In this document: positions 1 through 12,670 of the stretch, piece by piece
Layout: the number at the start of each line of letters is the position of its first letter
Position numbering within the stretch: the first letter of the stretch is position 1
Origin: Patagioenas fasciata
Taxonomy: Eukaryota > Chordata > Aves > Columbiformes > Columbidae
Assembly (NCBI RefSeq): GCF_037038585.1
Contig: NC_092523.1
Location: forward strand, 28,587,501-28,651,500
Reading direction: 5' to 3'
DNA: 64,000 nucleotides
The notes under the pieces: generated by a model
Databases searched by the model: none
What the model was told of the DNA's origin: nothing
The model's input: the letters and a program-made list of their open reading frames with translations, nothing else
Made by a program: the position numbers and the translations under genes

Positions 1-990
1 AAAGCTTGGCTCACTGCCTCCTTCCTGCTGGCACTAGCAAGTTACCCTTCAGAAAGGCTGGATTTCCCCCGTCCCGCTTTCCTCAGGGGTCTGGTACTCA
101 GCCAGAGCAGCAAGATCACCTGGAGGGCCACAGTGCTTCATGAAGATCTGCTGCCCATTTTGGCAGCTACCCTTTTAGGCGAGCCTAACCCAAAGTGTGT
201 TTTCTGCTAGTGGCTGAGCACTTGCAGCTCCTGATATAAAATCCTCAAGTGGTGACAAAGTTGATCAGAACCGGGAATTTATTCTAATGGCTTCTTTCAG
301 GACAACCCTTACTGCCATAATGTATTGTTGCATCATAAAAATCCACGCAAATCCGTCTTCTGGGTAAGCAAACAGGTTCTGCTAGGATATCCCCCCTTGT
401 AGACTGTCTGCAGCCATGCACTTCAGAGCAAGAAAGGGACCATTATCAGTATCTGTGTTTAAATTCCAACATACTATACGCCAAAGAGACTCAATCCAAG
501 AATTTCTGCATCAGGGTTTTGTTCCAAGCTACAGTCTGAGCCACAACAAACTCACAGGGCAGGATTTCAAACAGGCCCTTTGCTCCCCTCTCTTGCAGGC
601 AGCCAAGCTATTTGCAAACACTTTCACACATTCTCCTGCCTGGGAGAAATGTAGGCCACAGCTTACCACAAGCAGAATGTGTGAAAATGCTTTCTAAAAG
701 CCCAGCTGCTGGCCTGTTTTTCACAAAGAGTGAAAGTGCTTTTAAATACCCTCTGCCTTCCACCCTGTAAAATCTCCTTTTTCGCGAAGGGGACTTTCCC
801 CTTTTTGGAGTGAAAACATCCCACAGTCTGTCGCCCCTGCCCCGGCTTCAGCACCACTCCTGTGCTGCCCTCGCCAAGGCTCTGGCCAAACCACAGCACT
901 GGATGAACCTGTCCCTCCCCAATAAACAAACAAACCCACCCCCTAATGTGTCTGCTTTTAGATTCTCGATATTTTGGTGTATTTTTAAAT
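1..990. other. Intergenic sequence beyond the OCIAD2 3' end
   Basis: No exon of a recognisable gene was found on either strand. The overlapping short open frames around 416-1000 have no family resemblance. It may be distal 3' UTR or plain spacer. Confidence 0.5.
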
Positions 991-1011
991 ATCAACACTA
1001 TCTATAATTAT

Positions 1012-1017
1012 TTTATT
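1012..1017 (-). terminator. Likely OCIAD2 polyadenylation signal
   Basis: An AATAAA hexamer on the minus strand, about 335 bp past the OCIAD2 stop. It would give a 3' UTR of roughly 350 bp. Other signals further left (for example TTTATT at 278-283) could serve longer transcripts. Confidence 0.5.
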
Positions 1018-1350
1018 AAGTAAAAAAGTTGGAAATTTAGAAGAGTTAGATTTGTTTTCACACAAGTAGTCAATCCAAATTAATTCCAATTGGGTGAATA
1101 AACAATACTCTGCTACAGCTACAGCAGAAATTTCTAAGAAATGCGGGATTTAAAACTAGCATAAAGGTATATAAAATAAAAATGAAGAAACAAACCGAAC
1201 TACAAACTACAGATAAAGAATATTTCCTTGAATAATGCTCAGATTTTAATCCATCATTAAAATCCATGTTTTTCACAGGTTTCAAACACAAACACCACTT
1301 AACATGGAAAATAAAATGAGAATTTATATTTCAAGGTTGCCTACCTGGGA

Positions 1351-1432
1351 CTAAGATGCTGAAGGAACTGAACCTTCTTTGTTATTTGATCTCTGTTTTG
1401 CTTCACATTCTTTGCAAGTATGATGACAATGC
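1351..1432 (-). CDS. OCIAD2: OCIAD2 coding exon 6 (stop codon)
   Basis: 82 nt of coding sequence after ATATTCTAG. Read in the phase set by exon 5 it gives RHCHHTCKECEAKQRS, then NNKEGSVPSAS and TAG at 1353-1351. This matches the cysteine-containing tail of OCIAD2. Confidence 0.93.
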
Positions 1433-4400
1433 CTAGAATATTGAAAGCAGAAAAAATGGGCAAGAATTTTGCTGGATTTCTTTTAGTACCACCATATAGC
1501 ATGCTGGCAAACGTTCTTTAAGAAGTAATCTCTTGTCTATGTTCTCCAATTATTGTAACTGCTTTCTGGGACATAAACTGCAGAAAATGAAATCTAAATA
1601 GCTCAATCAATAAACCACCATTAATCATTATTCTTAACGACCATTTCCTGCAATCACCAGAATAGAATAGGATTTTCTAAAACAGAAAAGACAGTTCTTA
1701 CCATTGTACCTATTAATAATGAGCAAACAGAGTTAGGAGCAAGGTGTATAATACAAGCGAGTGACAAACAGCCACTTTGTGTAACACCAAGTGAGGAAAG
1801 TAATAGCTTTGTTATGCGGGGGAAGAATAGAAACAGAGAGAGATGTGAATAATGAAGAACCTTCCCATTATCAGTCAGGCATTTTCATGGGTGTAAGAGC
1901 TCACATTGGTCTGGAGGAAAGATGTGGAAAGACAGAGGAGAATGATTTTGTGGGAAGGATTTTTGGAAATGTGTCTTGCATGTGAAAGGTGCACATGAGA
2001 AGCCATACTGGTAATTAAAAGTGAAGAGTATGATTTGACAGGAAAAAGTACTTTATATGAAGTTTAGAAAACAAGGACTAAAACATGCAGGTGACAGGAG
2101 GCAACGACTGAGATCTATTGTATGGTTAGAGTTGCAAGGTGGAAAAAATCCCCTTGCAGTTTGTGCTCTTCATGGCTTGGCATAACAGTACGAGGTTGGG
2201 CAAAGCCACAGAGGAGGAGGCTGGGATGTGAGTTGAGACAGAAATCGTTGTTAAAATATGGGGATAGTGTAAAAACAAATCTGCAGTACATTTGGCTGGA
2301 TGTATGGTACAATGGAGGACTGAAAGGGCTGAGCAGTAACATAGAAGATTGTGAGACACTCAGAAGCACAATACTAGATGAAAAGAGAACTAGTAACTAT
2401 TGTTCCATCACACTTAAAAGTATGATAATTTTATTTAAATAATGGATTTCCTAATGACAGATATTACACTGTGTTTAATTAGCATTTTCTGAGGAATATT
2501 TAGTGGTTTCTAATACTGTCATATATAGGCTAAGAATATGAGTAGTAACTCATGACCTGATCACAAAATTTAAGTTCATAGTTCTGCTGTGTGTTATTTT
2601 TACTATTGTAAAGACAATTTTGATCTAGGATTAATGCTTTAAATAAGCACAAACCTTTTTTGTTGCGGACCAAATGGTACAATACCAATTTTCTGGAACT
2701 TTTTTCTGCATTCTCCTATGTATGACATCTTTCCAATGGCAAAACCTAAGACACCAGCAACTATAAAGACAGATAACAAAACATTGTCAATACAAGAGCC
2801 TAAATCAAGAGTCTTGGCTCCATACTAATCGTATGACAAATTGTATGTAGCATATCTTCTCAAAACATGTCACAAACACATGTGAAGTTACACAGGATTA
2901 CAGGGATGATTTCAATAACTACTGAAAACCAGCCACATATTGTGAGACATAGCAACTGCAGGAAAAAGATACTGCATTCAACTGGGATGATAAGATTTCA
3001 GATTTGGAGGAGGAGATTATGGAGAAAGCCCACAGCAAAATTAAATCACAATGCCAGCACTGATTTCTCTTGCCCTTTTATGTGCACCATGGTATTTCTG
3101 ATGATTGCACTTTTAACACTTATCTTCTCAGGGATTTTGGGAAGCTTGACCATCAGTCTGCCACACTATCATACTGAGGCTTTCACTCATTATAGGGTCA
3201 GAAAAAAAATATTATTTCAACATTCTCCATTTTCTCTTGAACTTCTTCTGAAGAAGGAATCAACTTAAATTCTTGCAATTTAAGAGCCATACTTCTGTAC
3301 AGTTTCTGTGCTTTTATTTGGTTTCTTTATCAACATGGTCATGAACTGGACAGTTAAGATAAATCAAATGAACATATGAAAAGGAAGATACTATTTTATA
3401 TATACTGTGATGGGCCCTTGATACCATAAACTATGTGATTTGCTAAGCATGGCTGATCAATAAGGTTGACATTATTTATAAAACAAAGGTGAGACTCGAT
3501 TTTTTTACCAGTTCCAGAGAATATATTAAATAAACATAAGCTGCTTTATGTTAAAAGAACCTTATTTCATACATTTATCTTTAAACACAGCAGAATTCTG
3601 ATTTCCTAAAGCACTGCAGTACATCTCATAAATTCCAAAAACAGAAAGAAAGAGATTCAAAGACATGCATCTAAAGTCTGCAGATTGCCTGTAAATAACC
3701 CTTCTTTTCCTTTTAGAATAGGGTACAACTTACTTGCCATCTTAGGTAATGCACCAAATCTTGGGCTTGCTGAGAAAATGCCTAAAATAAAAGGGAATAT
3801 TAAGAAAGCTTGAGGAACTCACCAGCACTCAAAACCAAGACAGTATTTTTTCTACAAGCTTTTGCATTTCTGAAGGTGAACACTGTACAAAAACCATAAA
3901 AGTTCATTAACTCAAGGCACTTTCTATTCCACTAGTTCTTAGTGAATCTGGTTTTGGGCAGTCCTAAGCCATAGGAGAAAAGCCTGGACTTTGCAGGATT
4001 CAGTTCAGGGGTTCTGAGTGTAAATCCACATGAAAGCAGCACAGCTGCCACTGGTGACACCCACGGCACTGCAGGCCCAAACTATTCTTCAGTATTTTTC
4101 TGTGGCTATTGATTAAACTCCTGTTAAACTACACCACTGGTATCCAGCCTCCTCCTCTGGAGATGAGAGAGCAAACATTTTGGCCTTTAACAGGAGAATA
4201 TAGTGTGCTGAACAAGAAAACCAAAATGTTATCTTTAGCCAAAATCTGCCTTCCCAGAGTTAACACCAGCAGGTGGAACCAGTACCCTGCGAGCACGTGT
4301 CTGTGGCAGAGGAGCACTATGCTGCAGAAGAAGGCTCCGCATAGCAAGATGAGCACGGCGAAGGGAGCACTGTTTGCACCATTACATGCATTCAGTGTGA

Positions 4401-7400
4401 ATGACGGGCAGAAGCTCCAGCTTCTTCCAGAGCCCATGTACTGTGCAGTGAGCAGAGAGTTCAGACAGAACAGCACTCTGTCTATGCTAATGGCAAGGGC
4501 CTTTGCCTACTGGCATCTATGCAATTTTACAACGGGGAGGGAGGAAGAAAATTGGTTTTGTTCCTAAGCAGCCCCCCCTTCTTCCAAGGGTTGACTCACA
4601 GCAATTATTATTTAATACGGGCATTTGTTATTTCACAGATGACAAGAAACGTCCAAGTGCAATGGAGAGAAACTGAGAAGAGTACCCAGTGCCAGAGGGT
4701 GGGATGTGAGCTACTGAAACCCTGCCCGGTGCCCTTCCTACCATTGCTCGCCCTTTTCCAACTGTGAAATCCTTTGCTGTCTCTCACACACTCTCCTGTG
4801 CTCCTTCCCTCCACATCTGCCTACAAGCTCCTACATCAAGGATGCAAAAGGGAACCCACACCAGCCTCTTGAGGTATAGCACACCTTTTAGGTTTTCTAC
4901 TATAGTCCTCCTGATCATCTTAGTAGGAAAAAAAAATTGATGAGGAGGAAATCTGGTAATAGCTGCTTGAACAAAACAAGGGGCTCGCAACCATACGCAG
5001 TGAGAAAAGGCTGAGCCATTTCCACCTCCTCCATTTGCTGTCTCCCATCACCCACCTCTTATAGCCCCAGAATTCTTTTCTGCTTCTTGCTTCAGGTCCT
5101 TTGATTTTTCTCTTCTCCTACCCGCCCTTGCTGTAACTGGCTGCTGCTGCCAGCTGAAGGACTGTCTGATTTGCTCCTGTGGGACACTACCATCTTAGCG
5201 GTCTTCAGGGTGGATGCCTTTCACTCTTTACCCAAAACACAACCTCAGCCTCATTATTAAGGACCCTCAGAAGGGAAACTCCACATTGCAAAGTGCAATG
5301 TGGAGAACCAGGCTCATCCACCACATAAACAGAATACAATTCTCTTTTGTGTTAGCCTGCAGATTGCAAGACATCTCTATGAAAAGCTCTCTGTCTCCTC
5401 ACTTGGCAGCGTTCCTTGTCTCTTTGCACCAAAGCTGCATTCATACTGAGACGTGGTCACTGTGAAAACATTGCCAGCATTTTTTCAAATAAACCAAGAG
5501 AGCTACAGTACCTGATGCTGATGCCCCTGCTCAGGTTGTATGATGCTCTGCCTTACAAGCAGCCCCAGTGAAGACTCTACTCAAAGACATGTGACCGTGG
5601 TGACAGAATCCAGTCAGCCACCACTCTTTAAATCCATTAATTCTCTTTTCAGTTCATGTTATTTTAAAAGAATGACTGTGGCAATGGATACATAAGGATC
5701 AAATCATTATAACAATGATAGTGATGAGTGAGAGAAATATTGATCTTGAAAAACACCAGGCTTTAGGGAAACTTGCATTTCAGTAGTAATTCCAGAGTCT
5801 CAACTTCATAATTTGGGACCATCCTGTATTTTTTTATTTTTACCTTTTGAGATTAGCCCCTGGGTGACAAGCATGCTCCCAAGAGACAGAGGAAGAGCTG
5901 TAAAAATAAAAAGTAGTACCTGGTATTAGCCAGAATTTTTTACCTATTTGTTAAACACATTACTCTTTTTTATGTTAGATGTTTTATATGTTTATAATGT
6001 TGAATGCATTACTCATCTTCTGAACATTAACTTTGCATATTGTCTTAATCACCTACTCCATCTGCTCATTCAGATTATTATCTCTTCAAAGTGAGGATGT
6101 GCTCACACAGCAACAGACATCAGATGTGCTGTAGCATCTGGAGCTAATGAATTATATACATTTATTAAACAACAGCTTCCATAATCTGAATATCTCCTCT
6201 CATCCTGCAACACTAATAATGACAGCAGCTCCAATTAAATGCTGAAACCCTTCTCAACCTTCTTCTTTCAGAAAATGTCTGATTTTGGAAGAGATTGATG
6301 TGATGGACTTGAAAGGCACTAGAACACTGAGTAAGTGATCTTTTAGACATCCTAACAGCTAAAGAATTTCACAAAACCAAGACATATAGCCATGCCTGCC
6401 TTTCATTGAAAGGCAAGAATAAGTATGTAATAAACTAAAACAATACTAAGGTTGTTTTAATAATGGATTTCAAGACTAGAACAAGAACTAGAACTAGAAA
6501 ACTAGATTGTTAAATTAAGTTCGTATTAACAAAGCGCTTAATTCTGCCTTTACCTACAATTCAATTAACCCTATAATAACATATTGCTCAACTTAAAATA
6601 AGGTGACAGAGTTAACCCACAATAATATTTCAACAAAACCCAATGTATTACAATAAACAACACAGCATTTTGCAGCCAGTTTTGCATAATCATATCAAGA
6701 AGTCATTCTCAGTGTGATACAAACAAGTTTGGATCACTTACCTCTGTACCAGAAACTTTCCTTTTTGCATTCTTTACGGATCCTTGCAACTGCTCCAGAA
6801 TCATTAGTATGTGAGATCGGACAATAGAACATTGGCTGAAAGGATAAACCTGGGCTAGCTTATTGAAGTTAATCTCACAAAAAGAAAACAAATCAATTAA
6901 AGAAATTATTTAAAACCAAATAAAATACAATGCAAAAAACCACAACCAAACAAGCAAAATTCCTTCTTCTGTTGATAGCAGTGTTACGAAATACTCGATG
7001 CCCCGATAGAGAAAGAACTACAAAGGTCTTAAGTTAAAACCACTCATCTTTTTAGTCTGTACTTTCCTAAAACAGTTCAGCTGCTGCTTACCCCAAAAGT
7101 ATATTGCTTTATTTCTGTCAGCCATTTCATTCTCGTGAGCTACATAAGCTTTCTGCAAAATAAATGTCAGGAAATAAAGGCAGAGTGGTAGCTTCTAAAA
7201 ATGAAGTTCTGCCCCTTACAGAGGTCAAGTTAAACTCATTAAGGGCAGATCTTGCAAGTATCCAGAAGAGGGTCACCATAAACGCTGTTGGATTCCCCCA
7301 AGTAGCCTAACTTTCTCTCTAAGCAGTTTAAATATATTCACGACATTAACTGAACTCAACCATACTGGCTTCACCTTCATAATAATTAGCTTGTAGACAG

Positions 7401-9412
7401 GCTTCTTTTAGGCTAATGGTAGCTCTTTTTTTTTTTTTTTTCCATTTTGACTGTGAAGAAAAAAAGACAGTAGTCTCTCTTGCATTCTGCTATCCAGGGT
7501 ATTGACACGATTATAAACAGATTATTTTTCTTCCTTTAAGAGACAACTGTTATCAGTGTTAGCATTTGTGGTCTCATTATTGGACATATGAAATATACAG
7601 GTGTGCTGGTTTTGACTGGGAAAGAGTTTATTTTCTTCATAGTAGCTGGCATGGTGCTGCGTTTCGGATTTGTGATCAAACCAGTGTTGATGACACAGGG
7701 ATGTTTTAGTTATTGGTGAATTGTGCTTGCACCACGTCAAGGCCTTCTCTGTTTCTCAGGCTGCCCGGCCAGCGCAGAGCTGGTGGGGGGGCACAAGAAG
7801 TTGGGAGAGGACACAACTGGGACAGCTGGCTGCAAGTTACCCAAGGGGTACCCCACACTATGTGATGTTGTGTTCAGCAATAAAACCCAGGGGAAAGAAG
7901 GAATCATCTCAAAGTTAAAATTAATTGAAATGTTCCCATTTTTCTGTAAAAACATAACATCTAAAAACACACTTATTCTTGAAAGCAAAACCAGAATTCA
8001 TAGAGCAAGTAGTGTCTCGGGAGAAAAAAAAAAAAGCACATTAGTCTATCACAGGATTCTATCTCATTTTATGCCCGACTGATCCATGATTTTGTAACTG
8101 TAATAATGAAATACATTTATTGGCTGCAGCCACACATTTCACATTTTAGCTAATTAATATCTCCATCCTCCTTCAAGCACTGGCTCCCACTAAAGTGAAT
8201 GGCGGTGCTGCTTGGGTAAACCGGAGAGAACTGACTCCACTCCAGGCCCTAGAGAACCGCTCCAAACCGGTTTCACAGCAAGGTCAGAGCAAATACAATA
8301 AAATCCAAACAAGCTGAGTGAAAGATAAGGAAATGAGTGTCAGGGCCCTAAGTGCACCGACAGGCTTTGCAACTGTTCTGCCCTTATACACACCCCGCCA
8401 GAGCTTTAGCTGCCTGGACTCAAAGTCAGCTCTAGCATGGCACAGTTGTATAACACATTAATAGATTGCTGTGAAAACAGCAAAGCTGGGAGCAAGAAGC
8501 TTTGCCCAGTGCCTTTGTTCCTGGGCTCAGGAGCTGCATTTAAGCTCAGGCCCTCACCTTAGCTGTGTGGCAGGTATGCCTGTACCTGGCCTCTTACCAC
8601 AATGATCCCTACCGACCCTCGCTAACTTGACGTCCTGGCGGACCATCAGACTGGCCTTATTCCTATGGACTCGCCCAGCAATCACTGTACTGACTGTTGG
8701 CTTAGCCTGGTTAATGTCACTGCATCTGCTCTGCTCCTCTTTTTGCAGTACTGTGGGACTGTTCTCCTTGTCCCTGACACCACAACCCCTGCCTGCCTTG
8801 CTGTCACTCATGGCTCCTGGGTCACCTTTCCTTGCACATCAGCCCACTTAAACTGCTCTCTGGCAGTGACTGGAGGCAACAAGGTCAGACCACATTTAAA
8901 TTCCTTGCGGTTAATTACATGCTTATATCATAAAACGGTAAAATCTGCACCCCTATGGGTAGCAGAGGAGAATGCTCAGCAGCTGTAGAGCTGGAAGGCA
9001 GGTTCTTGTGCAGTATTGTTCCTCTCTCCCCTTCTGAATACACACACACACACGTGCACACGTGCAGCTTGACAGGGACAGGTTATACTGGACTAGTACT
9101 CAGACACTAGGGCTCTACCAGTTCATAACTAGTTTAACCAGCATAGCATAATTCAGAGCCCACTATCTTAAAACCCAAAAGCTCCTAGCCTCTGAATGTA
9201 GTGAATTAGGCAGAATAACACATAGCACTTTCTTCTCTCCATTTATATGGTTAACAGATATCTGTTTCTGTCTTCAGTAAGCATGACCAATGTAAAATCA
9301 CAGTTATTCACTAGCAGTAGCATCAAAAAAAGAGGGAGGAAAAACAGCTTACCCATCCAGTTTGCTTTAATGGATATGTCTGACTTTCCCGTTGGGTTGT
9401 TTCGGAAGACAT
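1351..9412 (-). CDS. OCIAD2: OCIAD2, OCIA domain-containing protein 2 (complete coding region, 6 coding exons)
   Basis: Joining minus-strand exons 9412-9353, 6835-6742, 5897-5844, 3781-3734, 2760-2655 and 1432-1351 gives a 147-residue protein with every splice phase matching; the human protein is about 154 residues. Recognisable stretches are RKECKKESFW, SLGSMLVTQGL, SPRFGALPKMA, GKMSYIGEC and the ending SVPSAS before TAG. The OCIA domain covers roughly residues 21-115 and has two hydrophobic segments (about 53-68 and 86-96). OCIA-domain proteins sit in mitochondrial or endosomal membranes, and OCIAD2 has been linked to respiratory complex III assembly. The start MSSETTQRE follows a 3' splice site at 9489-9490, so at least one non-coding 5' exon is expected, most likely in the CpG island near 12.3 kb. 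OCIAD1 was considered, but the short C-terminal tail with CKEC fits OCIAD2. Confidence 0.95.
2655..2760 (-). CDS. OCIAD2: OCIAD2 coding exon 5
   Basis: 106 nt between TTTATAG and GTTTGT. It encodes AGVLGFAIGKMSYIGECRKK and then a FGPQQKR end, covering the second hydrophobic segment and the GKxSYIG signature. The donor GTTTGT is weaker than the others. Confidence 0.95.
3734..3781 (-). CDS. OCIAD2: OCIAD2 coding exon 4
   Basis: 48 nt between TTTTATTTTAG and GTAAGT. It encodes GIFSASPRFGALPKMA, matching the conserved SRFGSLPKVA of OCIAD2. Confidence 0.95.
5279..5305. repeat. Perfect 12-bp inverted repeat with 3-nt loop
   Basis: The arms CTCCACATTGCA and TGCAATGTGGAG flank AAG, in the OCIAD2 intron between coding exons 3 and 4. 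It could form a short hairpin in RNA or cruciform in DNA. It is too short for a typical miRNA precursor. Confidence 0.9.
5844..5897 (-). CDS. OCIAD2: OCIAD2 coding exon 3
   Basis: 54 nt between TTTTTACAG and GTAAAA. It encodes ALPLSLGSMLVTQGLISK, the first hydrophobic segment of the OCIA domain. Confidence 0.93.
6742..6835 (-). CDS. OCIAD2: OCIAD2 coding exon 2
   Basis: 94 nt, starting in phase 0 after TTTCAG and ending in phase 1 before GTAAGT. It encodes residues 21-51, including FYCPISHTND and IRKECKKESFWYR, the start of the OCIA domain. Confidence 0.95.
7602..7908 (+). mobile_element. 5'-part fragment of an endogenous retroviral LTR
   Basis: Begins TGTGCTGGTTTTGACTGGG and resembles an avian ERV LTR family: the GTAGCTGGCATGGTGCTG and CACAAGAAGTTGGGAG stretches are recalled from neoavian genomes. 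The match ends near 7908 without a terminal CA or a target duplication, so the 3' part is missing. It lies in the OCIAD2 intron, antisense to the gene, and no viral coding sequence is present. Family assignment is from memory. Confidence 0.65.
9040..9053. repeat. Short (CA)n microsatellite
   Basis: Seven CA-type units followed by two overlapping CACGTGCA-like repeats, upstream of OCIAD2 coding exon 1 in transcript terms reversed. Confidence 0.8.
9353..9412 (-). CDS. OCIAD2: OCIAD2 coding exon 1 (start codon)
   Basis: Encodes residues 1-20, MSSETTQRESQTYPLKQTGW, ending in phase 0 before a GTAAGC donor. The exon extends upstream as 5' UTR to about 9488, where a pyrimidine-rich tract ending in TTAG forms the acceptor. 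The KQ near the end aligns with the SKQS of the mammalian protein. Confidence 0.88.
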
Positions 9413-12089
9413 TGTCTCTTTCCTTGTATTCTGCTGCTGATCTCGGTCAGCAGAAATTGTGTTTCATGCCCAGCTATTTCTCTTTCGCCTAAGGACAAAG
9501 GTAAAAAAGCCAAAGTATCATATTGAGACTGTAAGTTCAGTGATAGCATCCAGTTAGCTAATGATTCACAGTTTATAGCACAGCGTATCACTTATTAGCA
9601 ATACAAAGGTGTTTATTTTTCAAACAGGGAAGTAAGTAAGTATAATTAGATGCTGGATCACGACCAAGCACAACACACCCAATCATAAAGAAATGAGAAC
9701 AAATGTGAACAAGTAATCTAAAACCTTTCTAATTTTTACTGTACTGCAGATCAAAAACTTGGTTTCTTGAGCATGCTGTCCAGAATCACTGTACTACTGT
9801 CCTCATTCCTGTCATTTGAAGCTTTGACTCCACAGGACCCACAATGCAAGCCTACCACAAACCATGTCTGCGTTTCCAATAAATACAATCCAGTTACAAA
9901 CATGCTTAAAAAAACAAAATCAAAACAAGCAAAAAACAAACTAACCCACTATAAGAATAAATAGATTACAAAGAGTTTTAGAATTGTAGTCTTCCATGCC
10001 TGAGAATCACATTGCTAGGGAAAAGCAAGAAGGAATCCCATTTCTTTCTGGAGTAATTCAAATATCTAAACTATGGTTTTTACTTAGCACTTTGCTGCAT
10101 GGTCTGACACTTTAATTATCAACATACAGGGCACTGCAGCTTTTAAAAAGGTACCTTCTGAGAATGGTGGCACTGAGCAATACTAATGTCACTGTGAAGG
10201 ACAGAGTTAACAGGAAACATATGCAACAAGTTAATAACCTGAATGCTTTTCTGCATTAATAATATTACTATGTAAACCACTTCCTGTACTTATCTGGGGG
10301 TCAGTTACACAGCTATAAAGTTCAAGCAAAGTCTGCTCCATCGACACTAGATATTCAGACACCAATGCTTTTTAAATGATGGAACAGAAGCAACACAACC
10401 TCCTCTACCCTTGGTAAAAAGACCCGAGCACTGCATTCACACCAATCTGCACTTTATTCTCAGTCACTCTCAAAAATGACAATGGGATTTGAAAAAAAAA
10501 GTTTGAAAATCCACATAATGTTGGGAAAGCCCACAGCTCCTCACTGCCTGACTCACCCTAAGAGCAATTTAATTTTCCATCAGTCTTTTGTCACTTAATG
10601 CAAAAAATGAGATAAAATATGAGAAAAAAAGCATAAAACTTTAAACATGTTTACCTCAATCAAAGACAAAGATCTGTTTAAAAAAGCATCACTGGGAAGT
10701 ACTACTGACTGATATGTTTCCTAACTGCTGCAACAGATTTTACGTGCTCATCTTTTTCATGAGGATAAAAAAGTTGAGTCACTGGCAAAAAACAAATTAA
10801 CAGAAAAAAAATTTAAAGAGTATAAATTAGGTTATAAAAATTTGCAGCTAGCCATTAACCTCCTGTATTGTCTTCAGCATACATTTCTCCAGAATCATAA
10901 ATTATTCAACTACACTTCCGCTGCAACATAACAAAGAATCCCCAAAACATGCAGCCCTTTAAGCAGCTTCGTGGTACCCCTCCCACTTGGAATGAAAGCT
11001 GAAAGCTATGCTGGCAGGAATGAAGCAGAGAGACAGAGGTGAAGTCATCAAAGTATTATTTAATCTAATTATTAATATTAGTACGTAGCACACATGCTGC
11101 CTCCTGAGGACATAAAAGGGTTCACATACTTTGGGGCATTGTGTCTTGGAATGACAACCGTCATCCCAAAAAATAACTTTATTTGCACTGACCTATTGAA
11201 GGAACATATTTTTTACTTTAACACTGATTGCTGTTTTCTCAACCTATGTAACTGTTAGTGTAACAGTTAACTGTATATTTTCTTAGCTGCCTTTGGAAGA
11301 ATTCCTCAATTATGTTATTCTGTTTAACTGAAATACCTATACATACAATCAATGTGGTTTGCAAGGATCAAATATTCAAAAATCTTCTTCCTATTCTACA
11401 AGAACTGTTCTGCATCACTTACTTATTTACAGAAGAAAAGGCTTATACAAGACTCCTGAAAGATCTCATGGTTTTGATTTGTCTAAGGGGTTGATAAGGA
11501 ACCAACAGGCAAGAAGATAGCTAAGTTTTTAGTATGTGAAAATTACCAACTTCGTATGTTATTTCCAATAAGAAGCCTCCTTCCAAATAGGAATGGTGAC
11601 CTTATAATTTCTAAGATTACTTGGGGAAGAAGGTGGGAGCCAAATCAGCACGTCATAGCTGGTATATACAGTTGACTGTGATCTACAGTGGAGATACTGT
11701 GCGTTTGCCCAGGGCAGGTGTGACTGAAGTACCATGATCCATATGAACCCTAAAACAACTCCTTAGGACTTTGGAGAGGTCCTTCGAGAACTGAATGTCC
11801 ACTATGAGGAAGAGGGGAAGGCTCGCTAAGATGTTTCACACCTATATTCTGAGCTGTTGCTTTATTTTAAATCCAGGCTCTTATTTCGCAGTAGAGTCAG
11901 CAGAGCAGCTGCACCAGGTGTTGGCTGAAAGCTCCTCACCAACAGCTGGGTGGACACCACCTGCTCAGACACCTGCTGACAGTCCGTCACCCAGCGACAA
12001 CAGCGTGTTACTTCGCGCTCGCTGCTTGCTCTAATGACTAACGATGTGGCTGGGGCCATGCAAAACGCCGGGAGCTTTGCGTTTTGTAG

Positions 12090-12670
12090 GAGGGGAGAGT
12101 GGCTGAGGGGACACTCCCCATGAACCGCCGCCTGCCCCCGTGTCCCGGGCCGGCCGCCGAGAGCTGCGCCAGCCCCGGTCTTCCTACCGACAAAAATACC
12201 CGGCCCCGCGGAGCTCAGCCCCTCCGGCACGGAAAGGAGGGACCGACGCTCCCCGGGCGCGGCGCGGAAGGTGACTGGCGGCGGGCCAAGTCGCCGGGCA
12301 GCGCTCACCCTGCCGGGCCCCGGAGGAAAGGGACGGCCCAGCCCATCAGCGGCGGGGCCCGCACTGCCCAGCCCCGGCAGGCCGTGAAGAGCGGGAGCCT
12401 GGCCGCACCACAGCGCTGGCAGGGGGGGCACCTGTTCTGTCCCACCGCTCCAGCCCTCGAGGGCGGAGCTGCTGCCGGGGCCGGGTGTCCGCCCGCTGCC
12501 CCCACCACGGGGCTCCACCGCCACCTCCTGGCGGCTGGCGACAGGGCCGGGGGTCAGCCAGCCCGGAGCGGCCCGGCAGCGAAGGCGAAAGGCCGCCCTG
12601 GCCGGGGGAGGGTGCGGCAGCACCGGGCAGCTCCCCTCACCCCCTGGCTTCCCGGTCCCACGCGTGTCTG
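12090..12670 (-). promoter_or_regulatory. CpG island, probable OCIAD2 promoter and non-coding first exon
   Basis: A sharp rise in G+C and CpG content compared with the AT-rich flanks. It lies 2.6 kb upstream of the OCIAD2 start codon exon, which itself needs an upstream exon. A good minus-strand donor, CAGG followed by GTGAGC, ends a possible exon at 12309. No start site can be fixed from sequence alone, and the long open frames here on both strands are composition artefacts. Confidence 0.6.

Noticed and set aside
1351-1520. Membrane-like minus-strand reading (GIVIILAKNVKQNRDQITKK) over the last OCIAD2 exon
   Set aside because: This is the wrong frame. The phase imposed by the preceding exon gives the recognised OCIAD2 tail ending SVPSAS.
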